Shown: in pieces, positions 1 to 11,176 of the stretch
Numbering within the stretch: the stretch's first letter is position 1
Layout of the letters: every line of letters starts with the position of its first letter
NCBI RefSeq assembly: GCF_019320115.1
Contig: NC_089583.1
Coordinates: 76,695,739-76,759,738, forward strand
From: Miscanthus floridulus
Taxonomy: Eukaryota; Streptophyta; Magnoliopsida; Poales; Poaceae
Direction of reading: 5' to 3'
DNA: 64,000 bases
Program-made: the position numbers and the translations under genes
The notes under the pieces: model-generated
Seen by the model: only the letters and a program-made list of their open reading frames with translations
Told to the model about the DNA's origin: nothing
Database searches by the model: none

Positions 1-306
1 TACCGATCACGCACGCAAGACAGACAGGGGCGCGGTACCTCACGCTGCGCTCGTCTCGTCTCTACTCCATCGTCAGGACGAAAAGGCAAAACCATAAGTC
101 CATAATCACATGATGTCAAATCTGTACGCCCAAATCCGCTAAAACGTCTCAACCCTTAACCGACCCTACTCCCGCCACGCTCAAATCCAAGCGCAAACCA
201 CCAGCACCCTGCTCGCTACGATCAAGCGAGCAGACATCGGCGCCACCCCTCCCTGATCACTCCAAACCGCTACCACCGGGGGCCAGCAACACGCCCGCGT
301 CCGCGT

Positions 307-336
307 GTGGGAGTGGGAGTGGGAGTGGGAGTGGGA
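307..336. repeat. GTGGGA hexanucleotide repeat, five units
   Basis: Five perfect GTGGGA units are present. The equivalent place in copy B (36450-36461) has only two units, so the array changed length after the duplication. Confidence 0.9.
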
Positions 337-1415
337 GTGACGAGAACGAGGGGACGGCGTGCTGTACGGCCGACGGGCTGCTGGTCCATGGCCCCGCCGC
401 GTCGGCGTCCGCGCACGGGATCCGCAGGAAGTGCCACGCGTGCTGCGCAGAGGCAGAGCCCGGGTTCCAGGGTCCCACAGCTTCCTGTATTGGCAATTTG
501 GCAGGAGCAGCTACCCGCCCGCAGGAGTCTTCGCCTGCCCAATTTCGCGGGACATTTTGCTTGACGAGTTGTCTGCACCTACAGGGACTTCGGCATGGCG
601 CATGTAATGTAATATATAAATAAATTCTGTAGTAAATCCTGAAGATTTGAACCAGGAACATCTGCAAAAGGCAACTGCAAGTGCGTTAGATGCACCAGCA
701 CCACTCCATCTCGCGGTGACGACGCAATTCGACTAATCCGCTAATACCCAGTCACGTAGTAGAATATAGAAAATTACGCATCGAATAATAGTACTAGTTC
801 TTTGTCCGAGTCAAATGAACCCACAGCAAATCTGTCCCTGTTGGGAGAACAACGTTCCTAGCTGATGCCCCTCCAGCAGCGAAAGTAAAATCTGACCTCT
901 CACCAGTCATCACGAGAGGTTGCTTGTGGTTTAAACTTAAACACAGCCAGCCCACGGTGAGGTGTTCCAGATGGTGACCGGCCGGGAGAAACCAGTGGAG
1001 GTGGCCTCCGAGTCACCTTCAAGTTTTCACCTTTCCTCCGTGGAAGGCAACTGGTAATTGGGATCTTGGTGGTTTGGTTTGGAATGTCTGGTTCTAGAGC
1101 AATGACACACACAGACACAACAGGTTTCATTGGCACTTTACCGGTTAGATTGGATGGGTCATCCCTGAAAGAGTGAAATGGATCCGTTCGGCCAGATGGA
1201 AGAAGCCTTTGTGTGCGTTCCACTCTATTTTAGCCCGTCACCTGTTGATCTGGACTGCAGTTTGTTTGCATTCTCTGGGAAAGAGTTATATGGATGGGAA
1301 GTTGCAATCTTAGGCATCAGTCATGGTTCAGGCACAGTAAAACCTTGTTTATAGGGCTCGCTTTCTCTGCTTTCTTTAGGACAGTTGATTGATCTTCTCT
1401 TGAAATTTAGTAGGG

Positions 1416-1577
1416 TGTCGGCCGCCCAGCGGCCGACAGGTGCCTATAGGAGCCGGAGCCGCGGAGCCAAAAAACGAGCTTTTCCGGCTCCGGTTGTGTC
1501 AGTAAGAGAGGAAAGGAGGAGAGAGAAAAACGGCTCTGGTGAACAGTAACCGAGTGTCGGCCGCTCAGCGGCCGACA
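1416..1577. repeat. Pair of perfect 10-bp-arm palindromes
   Basis: TGTCGGCCGC and GCGGCCGACA form perfect inverted repeats around a 3-base loop at 1416-1438 and again at 1555-1577. Between them lies a GC-rich stretch containing inverted CCGGAGCC/GGCTCCGG words. The same pair occurs in copy B at 37686-37708 and 37826-37848. The block may be a small foldback element, but I found no target duplication. Confidence 0.6.
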
Positions 1578-1967
1578 GGCGGGAGCCGGAGCCCGGCCAA
1601 ACAGAGCCAAACATTTGCAAGAACAGTAAAACCTTGTTGTCATATATAGGAAGAAAAAAAAAGAGGATTCCTACTTATCTTGGAGTAAAAACCGACAAAA
1701 TTTGCCAGCTGGGAAGGGACAGAGACTGCTGAAAACGACCAGGAAATATTGATTGCATATCCAGACGGAGACGGGAAAAGAAGGGGTATGATCGATTTGC
1801 GGATTTGGTAAAAAGAAAAAAAACACTTTGTGGAAAGATAGCCCACCCCAAAAATAAGGAGATACTGTTCTATTGAAACAAAAAGAAAAGAAAAGAAAAG
1901 ACACCCCAATGAAGAGAATTTCATGTCAGTTTCAGACACATGTGAATTTCCAATTCTTTTCCAAGCA

Positions 1968-2119
1968 AAACCAGTAGAAAAGTTCACGACTGTTCTCAAA
2001 CAGTATAAACATCTGACCATTATACTGTCTTTACCAGAAACACAAACCAGTAGAAAAGTTCACGACTGTTTTCAAACAGTATAAACATCTGACCATTACA
2101 CCGTCTTTTCCAGAAACAC
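1968..2119. repeat. 76-bp tandem duplication
   Basis: The stretch beginning AAACCAGTAGAAAAG and containing CAAACAGTATAAACATCTG occurs twice in tandem with a 76-bp offset. It is shared with copy B near 38428-38579, so it predates the segmental duplication. Confidence 0.8.
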
Positions 2120-2247
2120 CAACTGTTGACATAGCGCCTAAAATGCAATTCACCTAAGATTTGTGCCGAATTAAGCTGAAGGCAAGTCAACACCATCAAT
2201 CAATATAATCGGAGTGGCTCGACTGCGCATCAATCAACAGTTAATGT

Positions 2248-2741
2248 TGCTAATTCCAAACATCACCTAGTAGTCGGGTGGTTCTTTGTATTTGGGACGA
2301 ACAAGTAAAAATCCTAATGAACCGTACTATAGAGTGATAGAGAGAGGAGAGTGGATGGGAGTGTACAGACCATCGGAGGGCGCTGTCGAGGAGGATCCGG
2401 TCATCTCTTTGGTTGGTGAAGCTCTGCGCACGGGCAGCGATGGTCGAAGAAGAGTTGGTGAAGTCCGGCGATGCAGTGGCGGTGCAGTCAGGCCGACGGT
2501 GATGACGGTGGCGTCTTCCCGTCGCTGGCTGCGCACCCTTGCGAGATCGGACTTAGGGTTTGTTGGTGGGGCGGAGTGGCTCACGGTGAACCTCATACAA
2601 TGAGCCGTCAGCCCCCACCACTTTATATAGCGCAGTGCAACGGGGGCCCACCAACCATGTAGGGTTGGGCGCCCCTGATCAGGGCGCATGACCAAGGCCC
2701 AATAGGCCGTTGGGCTTATTGGCTGGGAGATCATTCCAACA
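2248..2741 (-). repeat. Copia 3' LTR
   Basis: This 494-bp repeat matches 23706-24208 and lacks 9 bp found near the right LTR's outer-left end. It holds a minus-strand TATA-like word (complement of CTTTATATAG, 2621-2630), as expected of an LTR promoter. TG..CA termini are present. Confidence 0.93.
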
Positions 2742-2756
2742 TTCTCCCCCTTGATC
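2742..2756 (-). promoter_or_regulatory. Copia polypurine tract
   Basis: Read on the minus strand this is CAAGGGGGAGAA directly against the 3' LTR. This is the place and composition needed to prime plus-strand DNA synthesis. Confidence 0.8.
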
Positions 2757-3373
2757 TCACACTATTACTTTTATCTTTAAACTTTAAACTTCAATCCTTT
2801 TCTCCTTACTCATTTCTTCACATATGATGCATAGAGCATGTTTCATCGTCACGGTCAACCGCCGATAGATTTAACAGCTACAATGCACGTCTCTGACCTG
2901 AAATAGATTCTTTAACTTTTGGGCCCTTTATAGTCCAGGTATCATATGCTTTCCCTTAAACCCATGCCGGCTACATGTTCTCTGAACACGTTGGGTGGTA
3001 AGCCTTTTGTAAGTGGATCCGCGAGCATCTTTTCGGTACTTATATGCTCAAGACTTATCATTTGATCCCGGACTCTATCCTTCACAACATAATACTTTAT
3101 GTCAATGTGTTTGGCAGCACCACTTGACCTATTGTTGTGAGCATACTGTACTACTGGATTATTATCGTAGTATAACTTCAGTGGTCTATTGATGTCATCA
3201 ACCACTTTCAAACCAGGTATGAACTTCTTTAGTCAGTTCACCTGCCCCGTTGCCTCATAACACGCTACAAACTCAGCATACATTGTGGACGATGTAGTGA
3301 CAATTTACTTTGAGCTTTTCTATGAAATAGCTCCTCCTACGAGAGTGAATACATATCCTGACATTGATTTTCT
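2757..3373 (-). pseudogene. Copia pol, RNase H C-terminal fragment
   Basis: This is the last part of the Copia RNase H domain, cut from the rest of pol by the Gypsy insertion at 3379. The readable stretch 2942-3211 includes the YYDN motif, the KHIDIKYY motif and the ADPLTKGLP motif that close Copia polyproteins. Upstream of it, 3212-3373 still encodes SMSGYVF and YAEFVACYEA, but with in-frame stops at positions that normally hold tryptophan or glutamine. The first codons here continue the SDSNYAGDD stretch found at 18728-18765 on the far side of the Gypsy. The fragment is non-functional. Confidence 0.88.
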
Positions 3374-3378
3374 ATCAT

Positions 3379-6300
3379 TGTAACACCCTAGGTGTTAGCC
3401 TTGCATAACTTGACTTGCATAGCATGAGCATGATCATCAAGCATTCATAAACAAGCATTTACAATTGAAACATTGGATTGAAACATATGCAACATTTGCT
3501 TATTATTGCATGTTTCCTTGTACATATGCAAATGATCATGAGTGTAAACATGTACTTGGTGGATGTGAGTCACAGAAACATTTAACAACACATGGGTTAA
3601 CAAATAGGACATTGTTCATGAAGGCCACCTTTCATGACCAAACACTTAAGTAAGATTTCATGTGTTAACCTAGATATCACTATGTGTGACTAATACATGA
3701 AATGATTGTATGACCTTGCAATTAGCTTAAACATGTTTAGAGTATCTTTATGAACAACTTTGATATTCATGGTTAGGGGTAATTAGGTCATTAAGCCCTA
3801 GTTTGAAGTGTATCATCATTTAAATGTGACATGTTTGACCAAGTTTGAACTAGGTGTTAGAGACCTTGCATGGAGGTGGTCACTAAAGCAAAGTTGTAGT
3901 ATTTGTCATGGGGAACAACTTTTATTTTTGGGTCATTGACTGATTTAGCTCCTACATGCTTAAAATTAGCTCACAAGAATCAGCAAAACCAACATTTCAT
4001 CACTTCGCGAAATTCTTCTAAGTCTTATCAACTGGCAGCCTGACAGGCTAACCTTTGGGATGATAGAACTCGGTTTTGGTTGGGAATTGGCACGAGATCC
4101 TTGAATACGAAATGGAGCTGGTATGTAGGGCTACGACTTTGGTGTAGATTGTATGCGCTAATTCGTCATGGTTACGAAGATCAAGCTCCACGAAAACTCG
4201 CTGTCAGGCCAAAACGGGCGCGCTGACGAACTGAATCGGCCGGCGTCAGTGGCCGACAGAAGCTGAGCTCACATGCCGCATGGAGGTCCGTAGCGGCCGC
4301 GCGTCGCCGACGTCCTGCCCCGCGCGGCAGAGCCAGGCCGAAGCGCAATACATCACCCCCCAGCACCGCCCGCACTGAGCTGCGCCCTCATTTCCAATTT
4401 CTGACTTTCTCCTTTGCTTGTCCGCGCATTAGGTTGGGCCGCCGAGGTCGTCACCGACGTACCGCCGTCGTCCCGCCTCGCCGTGCTGCCATGGCCGACG
4501 CCGTCGCCCTTCGCGCCGGTCATCCGCCCACCTAGCTAGCCCAACATGTGCGCCCGGTCGAGTAGGTCATGCCGTGATGATGTCACTGCCGGCGAACTCG
4601 TCGTCGACGAGCCGTGGCCGCGCAAGCTCGCGTAGCGCCGCCTGCTCTGTTCTCGTTTCGCTAACGTGTGGGGTCACTGACCAGTGGGTCCCGCTTGCCA
4701 GTGACATCAGGGTAGAAAGCTTGCTCATTTATTTCCTATTTCATGTGTATCTTTGAAAATAGATAAGTGGAGTTGTGTAGATCCAAATCTGTTGGTTCAA
4801 ATTTTGTTAGGATCTGGATGAAGTGTAGTATTTATGAAAAATATTATATTAGCAAGTTTAGTAGAAATTTTGGAGGATTTAAATGGAAATTTGAAATGTG
4901 TTTTTGAATGCATGTAAAATTGTTTATTTTATATCTATAGTTCATGTGCACCAAAAATTATGAAATTTTTGTGGTAAGCTATTCTTGACATGTATGAGCT
5001 CTGGTAAAAATTTGAGGATCATTGCATGTATAGATTTGTAGTTATAGATTTTTTTTTTATAAATAGGTAATCCTTGTATGAATTTTTATAAATTATTTAT
5101 GAATCCAATATTCATGAAATTTGTTGGAGGTCATCCTAGTACCATAAGGATGATAAAAAAAATAGGAAATCTGTTGCTTGACACTTTTCACTAGGGTTTT
5201 CTATTTATGCTATTTTAAGCCTTTATGCCTTGTCTTTTTGTATAGAATGTTTTACTAGATAAAAAGGCATGAAACTTTTACAGTAGTCTTTTGGTAGCAT
5301 TGGTAAGGCACTGTAAATTTTTGAGAATTTATGATACACATTTGGTATATGTTTATTATTTAACCTATGTATCTAAGTAAAATAATAAAGGTATTTAAAG
5401 AAATAGTTTGGGCTTCACCATTAGGTTTTCTTGAGTGTATTTGGTATGCTTAAACTGTTGGTAGACTTTGTGTTGTCAAACTTTGAATAATTACATGAAG
5501 TAGAAGTATTGTTACTTTATAATACGAATTGGAAGGATTCCAGACAGATTCTGGAGTTTGATAAGTTGCATGATAAAAATGATATTTACTGTAAAAAATG
5601 GTTAATAACAAAGTTGTAGATAACTTCATCATATGTCTTGGGTTAAAATTTCAGGACCATAGGTCAAACGGTTTAGGAGTTACAGCTGTTTAAAGTTAGC
5701 TTTTCCGAATTTGCTTGCTCTCTGGAAATTCTAAACAGCATTGATATGATTGTCTGTTTTGGCAATGATAAGTTGTGAATTAGCTTTTGTGAATTAAATA
5801 AGAGTTGTAGGTAATTTTATAAGATTTCCAGAAAGTCTAGGATCACTGCATTTGCATAATTAGAACTCCAGTTATGAGTAAAACTAGTAGCTGTTGTTTG
5901 TGAAATAATAGATGCATTGTTGAAGTAATTAATTACATAATCAAGAAGAGATATGCACCTACTCAGTAAACGTGATGCACTTGTTGTTACTTAAACCACA
6001 TGCTGTTAAGAATATTTGCAAGAATGCATTCTTCATGTATCATCACACCACACTTGTTAACATATTTGCATTCGCAATATCTTGTGCCATATTCATGCAT
6101 CTAGGATCGGAGGAAGAAATAACGTTGCTGGAATTCGATGAAGTAGAGGAAGGGGACCAGCTGGAGAATCCTTAAGTCGCAGCTTCCAAAGGCGAGGAGC
6201 AGAACCCTGAAGAGCTTCCAGAGTGCCCTGATCACCGTCCCACGTCCTTTCTAAAAGGCAAGCCCAGGAGCATTTTAAGTCTCCCAGTATTTTACAAATG

Positions 6301-7733
6301 ATTACTTAAGTACTTATGATTGATGCATTAGGTTATAAGAGTTGAATGGAACCACTTGATGCATATAAATTCCTTGTCTAGATATTACACCTTTAACCGG
6401 TATAGGTCTAGGATCGAATATATGCTTAGCCATGCTTAGACCGGTAGAAGTCGGGTGATGTCCTGTCACCTGCGAGATATAGGTGGATATCGGAGCACGG
6501 TTGGCCATATTTGCTATCGTAGAACAGAACCATGGGGTAAAAGAAAATTGAGGCCAGGTGGAGTCTATGTGTAGGATAACTCATGTGATTCTGTCTGTGC
6601 CGATCAAGGACCGTACCGTTGTTGGAACTTCTGACAAGATTGAACGCATACCTATCAGTTAGCTGGCCAGATAACTTGTTTCGACCATGAAGCCGAGTAG
6701 CTCAACTTAGGCCAGGACTCGTTCTGTTGTGTGCTCCTTGCGGGGGGCGATCAGACTGAACCCAAGGGCAGGCTAGGCCTAAACGTCCTGGCATCTGGTG
6801 TCCTAGATTGTGCGGCATGGTACAGACCTGCGAAATATGGACCTGAGTTGTACCAAAGGTGACCTAAGGCTGCCTTCGCACGGTTTGCCTAGTTTTGTGT
6901 TAGGAATAAATTTCCAGCTGGTTGAAATCGATTTGAATCGCCGTTTCTCCCGGATAGTGAGAAACTTGGCTAGCTCCAACATCGTAGTAACTGTGTTATG
7001 GAATATGATGGTTCGAATGAATATGGAATTACAATACCTGCTATGGTTACTATTGTATGCTTTTAAATTGATATACCACATGTTTGGCACAGGATAGTTG
7101 CTAATCTAGAGATGGATAGTTATAATTAACTTGATAAAGGAATCATAATTGTACACTAAGTCAATTGCTTTTATGCAAAATGTTGTCAAACTATCTCCAC
7201 TTATACAGCCTTGCATAATCCTTGGAGTCATTTTATTTCTGGTTTATGACGGGCAAGTCTAGCTGAGTACCTTCTCGTACTCAGTGTTTTATTTCCCATT
7301 GTTGCATATGGCACTGTGTATCATGGTTATTGCAAGAGTTGCTTCTATCTCGCCGTGGATGAGGAGTAAGCCTTGGGCAGGCTTCTTTATTAATCCCTAT
7401 CTTTGCTTTTGTGGACCGTGATCCTACTTGGCACTGTATCAAACTATGCTGGAAACTTTATTTTCGAACTTAATTGCTTCCGCTTTATCTATCAAACTTG
7501 GTTTGTAATAACTTGTATTCGTACTCTGATGATGAAAATGTATCTGTGAACTTTATGTAATATGTGTCATGTATGTTGAATCATGTATGATCTTGGTCGT
7601 TGTAAATCGTTTATCGAGACCCGTCGTGGTACTCGATGGACTACCGGGTTTATATGGGTTTAAGTATGACAGTGCAACCGCTTGCGGGCTGCCATTGTAC
7701 TTGTACTCTTATAAATTGGTCGGTTCTACGACA
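3379..7733 (+). repeat. Gypsy 5' LTR (4355 bp)
   Basis: This copy matches 14368-18722 over its whole length. It is mostly AT-rich, with one GC-rich island near 4180-4560 where the two LTRs differ mainly by C/T and G/A changes, as expected from decay of methylated cytosines. A 3' part (5972-6310) has an acidic ORF-like stretch described separately. I could not place a TATA box with confidence. Confidence 0.95.
5972..6298 (+). pseudogene. Acidic ORF inside the Gypsy 5' LTR, broken
   Basis: The reading frame begins with a hydrophobic segment (NIFAFAISCAIF) followed by a Glu/Asp-rich part (SEEEITLLEFDEVEEGD). It stops after 67 codons at a TAA. In the 3' LTR the same frame stays open for 108 codons (16964-17290). 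I do not recognise the product. It may be a chance ORF or an LTR-embedded coding remnant. Confidence 0.3.
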
Positions 7734-7735
7734 GC

Positions 7736-7747
7736 TGGCATCAGAGC
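7736..7747 (+). promoter_or_regulatory. Gypsy primer-binding site
   Basis: TGGCATCAGAGC lies two bases after the 5' LTR. It differs by one base from the usual initiator-tRNA-Met site TGGTATCAGAGC. This is where minus-strand DNA synthesis is primed. Confidence 0.85.
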
Positions 7748-8461
7748 AAGATTCAACGTTAATTGTCACATGTGTATTTAAAACAAAAGTTTTTGTTTTC
7801 TAAAACCCTTTCTAGCAACTAATAGCTATATAAATAGGTGTTTGAAATCTAAAGTGTGCCAATGATCACTTTCCTTATGCCCAAATTAAGGACTATTAGG
7901 TGGCTATTTAAGTACTAACATGGGGGTTTTTACTTCGTCATCCATACGGCGTGCTATTGTATGGATGCCATTCACTTAAATGGTAATGTATGGATCAAAT
8001 GCATCTACGCCAAGGTAAGATGATGAGTGTATGACCACAAGATGTGAGCGTGTGATTGGGGAGAGTTAGCTTTGGTATGGCTATGTATGCATGCTTGCAT
8101 GTGTATATGGTGCGTATTTAATTGTGGGTTTAAATTATTATCAGGTAGCTTGATACAGAAGTATATGTATGGGTATACATATATGGAAGTATTTAAATTA
8201 CATTCTGCATATTTCATTATGGGTTTGGGCTGAAATGAAATTCTTATGCAGGTACACTAATAACGAAATGTGTAGCTCGACTAGTTACGATATATATGAG
8301 AGAACGTGTGTATGCCACCGTGTCTACCGTTAGAAACAAATTTTTCCTAAGTTTGTGAGGACGTACGGAACGAGCATGCATCATGATAATTACCATTCAC
8401 ATAATTACATTGTTCCTCCCCCTTATAAATTTCTTACTCGGTTATGTAACTCTTATCCATT
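7748..8461. other. Gypsy untranslated leader
   Basis: This AT-rich leader between the primer-binding site and the first ORF has no long reading frame and no recognisable domain. Confidence 0.7.
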
Positions 8462-9550
8462 ATGGCATTGTCTCACAAAATGTACATGTTGATGGTACAG
8501 ATGGCAGCACCCGTTGGATGTGAGAATTTCCTGATGGTTTTCGGAACACCTACCCTCTTGTGGAGAGTTCTGCACTTTGCGGGGTACCATGAACTGCCCC
8601 TTTATCATTGGATTGAAGAGTACTTGGAAGGACAGCCATGGTATGAGGTGCAGCTCACTATACCAGCCCGCACACAACCACCCTTCTGGTAGGAGTGGAA
8701 GGCAGAATCAGAAGGGAAGACTCCTTGGGAGGCTGCCCAAGTTGTGGCCTTTGAGGTTCTGAGGTAGATCTACCAATAGCATGGGGATGCACTCACTAGT
8801 AGTGCAGCGAGTATGTTTCCTTGGGTGGATCCATCCACCACAAATTGGGAACAACGGAGCCAAATGCATTGATCAGAGATCGGGATGAGTGTGCAGATAG
8901 CTCTAGTCCCTCCATGAGTGCAATGTTTGCCGTCATGAAGATGTTTTGTGCACGCCAGGACACTAGGGATTTCTGGCAGGAATCATACACCACCTGCATG
9001 GACAAACTCATGAGAGCTGAAGCCGCGCAAAATAAGCTCAAGAAGTGTGTGCACAAGCAAAAGAAAGCCACAAGTAAAGCCCAATGGGAATCTGACCAAG
9101 CTTATGCAGCTTTGCGCACAAATGGAGCAAGTGGATCAGCAGAGAGCAGCAGCTCAAGAAGCTAGAGCTAATGATCAAGTAGTACTTGCAGGACTACGAG
9201 AGCAGTTGGAGACCGCCCGTGCAGAGGTGTCCACAGCTAGACGTCAGCGTGATGCAGCAGAAAACCATGTCGCTAACATAAGGATAGAGCGAGATAGGCA
9301 CCGCAACATGACCCACGCTCAGGATTGTGCTGAAAGGGGCCTACATCAATAGCTTACACAAGCTCAACTTCAAGTAATGAACCTTCAACATCAAGTGCAC
9401 TATTTGAACAACCAGTTGAACCCTATCCTTGATGGGGAAGAGGATGGTCCAAATATGGAAGAAGATGATGAAGAAGGAGAAGAAGAGGTGGAGCCTGAGG
9501 AAGGAGATGATCCTATCTCTGACCTCGATAGTGATCATGACGAGGATTAG
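8462..9550 (+). pseudogene. Extra ORF upstream of Gypsy gag (ORF0), broken
   Basis: A protein-like stretch precedes gag. It starts with a compact domain (8501-8690, including a W/Y-rich HWIEEYLEGQPWYEVQL segment) and is interrupted by a TAG at 8690-8692. It continues in other frames through a Lys/Gln/Ala-rich region likely to form a coiled coil (about 9000-9400, with LREQLETARAEVSTARRQRD) and ends in a strongly acidic tail (9430-9550, many EEDDEEGEEE residues). At least one stop and two frame changes break it. From memory, some rice Gypsy elements of the RIRE3/RIRE8 type were described with an ORF before gag, and this could be the same kind of gene. Its function is unknown to me. Confidence 0.65.
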
Positions 9551-9913
9551 ATCGCGTAGTACTTAGTATAAGTACTTAATGTATCATCGTTGGTTATGTA
9601 ATGGACCTGTAGTTTGGATTTGGTGTTGGTAATTTGAACTATCATGTAATATTATTATTTACATGACTATCGCATGTTCGGTTAAAACTCTAATTCCAGT
9701 TGATCTATCTGAGCTCATGATTTGGATATTAACGTGCTATGAGTCCGACGAGTGATCAAATTGGTGATGTCATGTTGCGAGAATGAATTGTTATGCCTCT
9801 ATTTTTATTGTGAATTTGAGAATTTTCTCTAGTAATTTTAGTTTGGCATGATTATGATTCATCTGCAATCTTGTGGCATCAACCAATAATCACTTATTGT
9901 TGCAACTTCGCAG
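9551..9913. other. Non-coding spacer before Gypsy gag
   Basis: This AT-rich spacer separates ORF0 from gag. No conserved signal was seen apart from a pyrimidine-containing AACTTCGCAG just before the gag ATG that could serve as a splice acceptor. Confidence 0.5.
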
Positions 9914-11176
9914 ATGACGCGCACCCGTGTAGGAGCTAGTAGCAGCCATGATGGCAATAATGATGACTTACCACCACCACCGCCATCGTCCGCTCAGGAG
10001 TTCTTTGCCCAGTTCTTGGGGAGCCAAAGGACAATGGAAGAAGCTCTATGCCTCATCGCGCAAAACAAAGCTCGTGGCCACCCACATCAACCAGGGGCCG
10101 AGCCAAATCAGCACAGTACATTTAAGGAATTCCTGGATACGAAGCCTCCTATCTTCAAGGTGGCTAAGGAACCACTACAGGCTGACGAGTGGCTCAATAC
10201 CATTGAGCAGAAGTTTTGTCTGCTAAGGGTCACCGAGCATCTGAAAGCTGAGTATGCTTTTCATTAGCTGCAAGGACCAGCAGGGATCTGGTGGACACAT
10301 TTCTTGTTGTCTCTACCTGCTAATGCGTGAGTGACATGGGAGCAGTTTAAGCTGGCTTTTAGGGGACATCATATTCCCCTAGGCCTAATGCGCATGAAAG
10401 TAGCTGAATTTATGAGGCTCACTCAAGGAACAAAGACCCTCACAGAATATATGCACGCATTCAACAACCTATCCAGATATGCTTCAGGTTTTGTGGATAC
10501 TGAGGAGAAGAAGATAGAGAGCTTCAAGCAGGGTCTGGGTACCAAACTAATGAAGACCATGGCCAATTCTAGGTGCGCCATATACAATGAGTTTATTAGT
10601 GATGCTTTGACCCAAGAAAACCACAATAATATGCATGCGGTTGCTAAGGGTCGCAAGAGGGCATATGAGGTAGGTGCCTCCAGATCATCACAGGTAAGAG
10701 CGCCTATCACAGCTAGGCCACAATTCCATCCACCTACACCCAAGTTTAGGCCTCCACCACCTAAAGCTCAGAACAGCAGACCTCAGAAACCATTCCGTAA
10801 GGCATTCACTATTGCCTTACCAAAAGGGACTGGCAGTCAGGGGAGCTCCACAGGACCTAGGAATAATCAGCCGTGTTTCAACTATAATCAAATGGGTCAT
10901 TGGGCCAAGGAATGCCCCCACCCCAAGAAGAATGGCAACCCAAATCAGAATAATGAGAGGCAAGCGAACACAAGGGCACGTTCGGGATACGTGCATTATA
11001 CCGTTGTTGAGGAAGTGCCCGCTAGAGAAGTTGTCATGGTTGGTATGTTTCTCGTCAACAAGCATTCCGCTATTGTTTTATTTGATTCGGGAGCTTCTCA
11101 TTCATTTATGAGTCAAGCATTTGCATCTAGATATGATCAAGAAATAATTGAAGTAAGCAAAGGGGTTATAATATAA
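9914..11176 (+). pseudogene. Gypsy gag with start of protease
   Basis: The frame begins MTRTRVGASSS with a proline run, then the retrotransposon gag region (LADEW-like ADEWLNTIEQKF, then WEQFKLAFRGHHIP). A zinc knuckle follows near 10873-10920 (CFNYNQMGHWAKEC, first pair changed from the usual CxxC to CxxY), then the protease motif LFDSGASHSF near 11080. Two stops in the same frame interrupt it, a TAG at 10265-10267 and a TGA at 10328-10330. A frame change in a GGGG run near 11165 ends it. It would make the capsid in an intact element. Confidence 0.88.

Larger units (their letters stand above)
1..2247. repeat. Segmental duplication copy A, left part
   Basis: This stretch is matched nearly base for base, in the same orientation, by 34887-38705, apart from insertions private to the second copy. 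I saw no convincing gene in it; the small ORFs on either strand look like chance ORFs in GC-rich DNA. The duplicated segment already runs at base 1, so its true start lies outside the window. The copy ends here only because a Copia element is inserted at 2248. It resumes at 24214. Confidence 0.9.

Noticed and set aside
257..667. 136-codon minus-strand ORF, with a counterpart at 36362-36802
   Set aside because: It is present in both duplicates but differs by out-of-frame indels, is composed of GC-rich low-complexity residues, and shows no domain or splice context.
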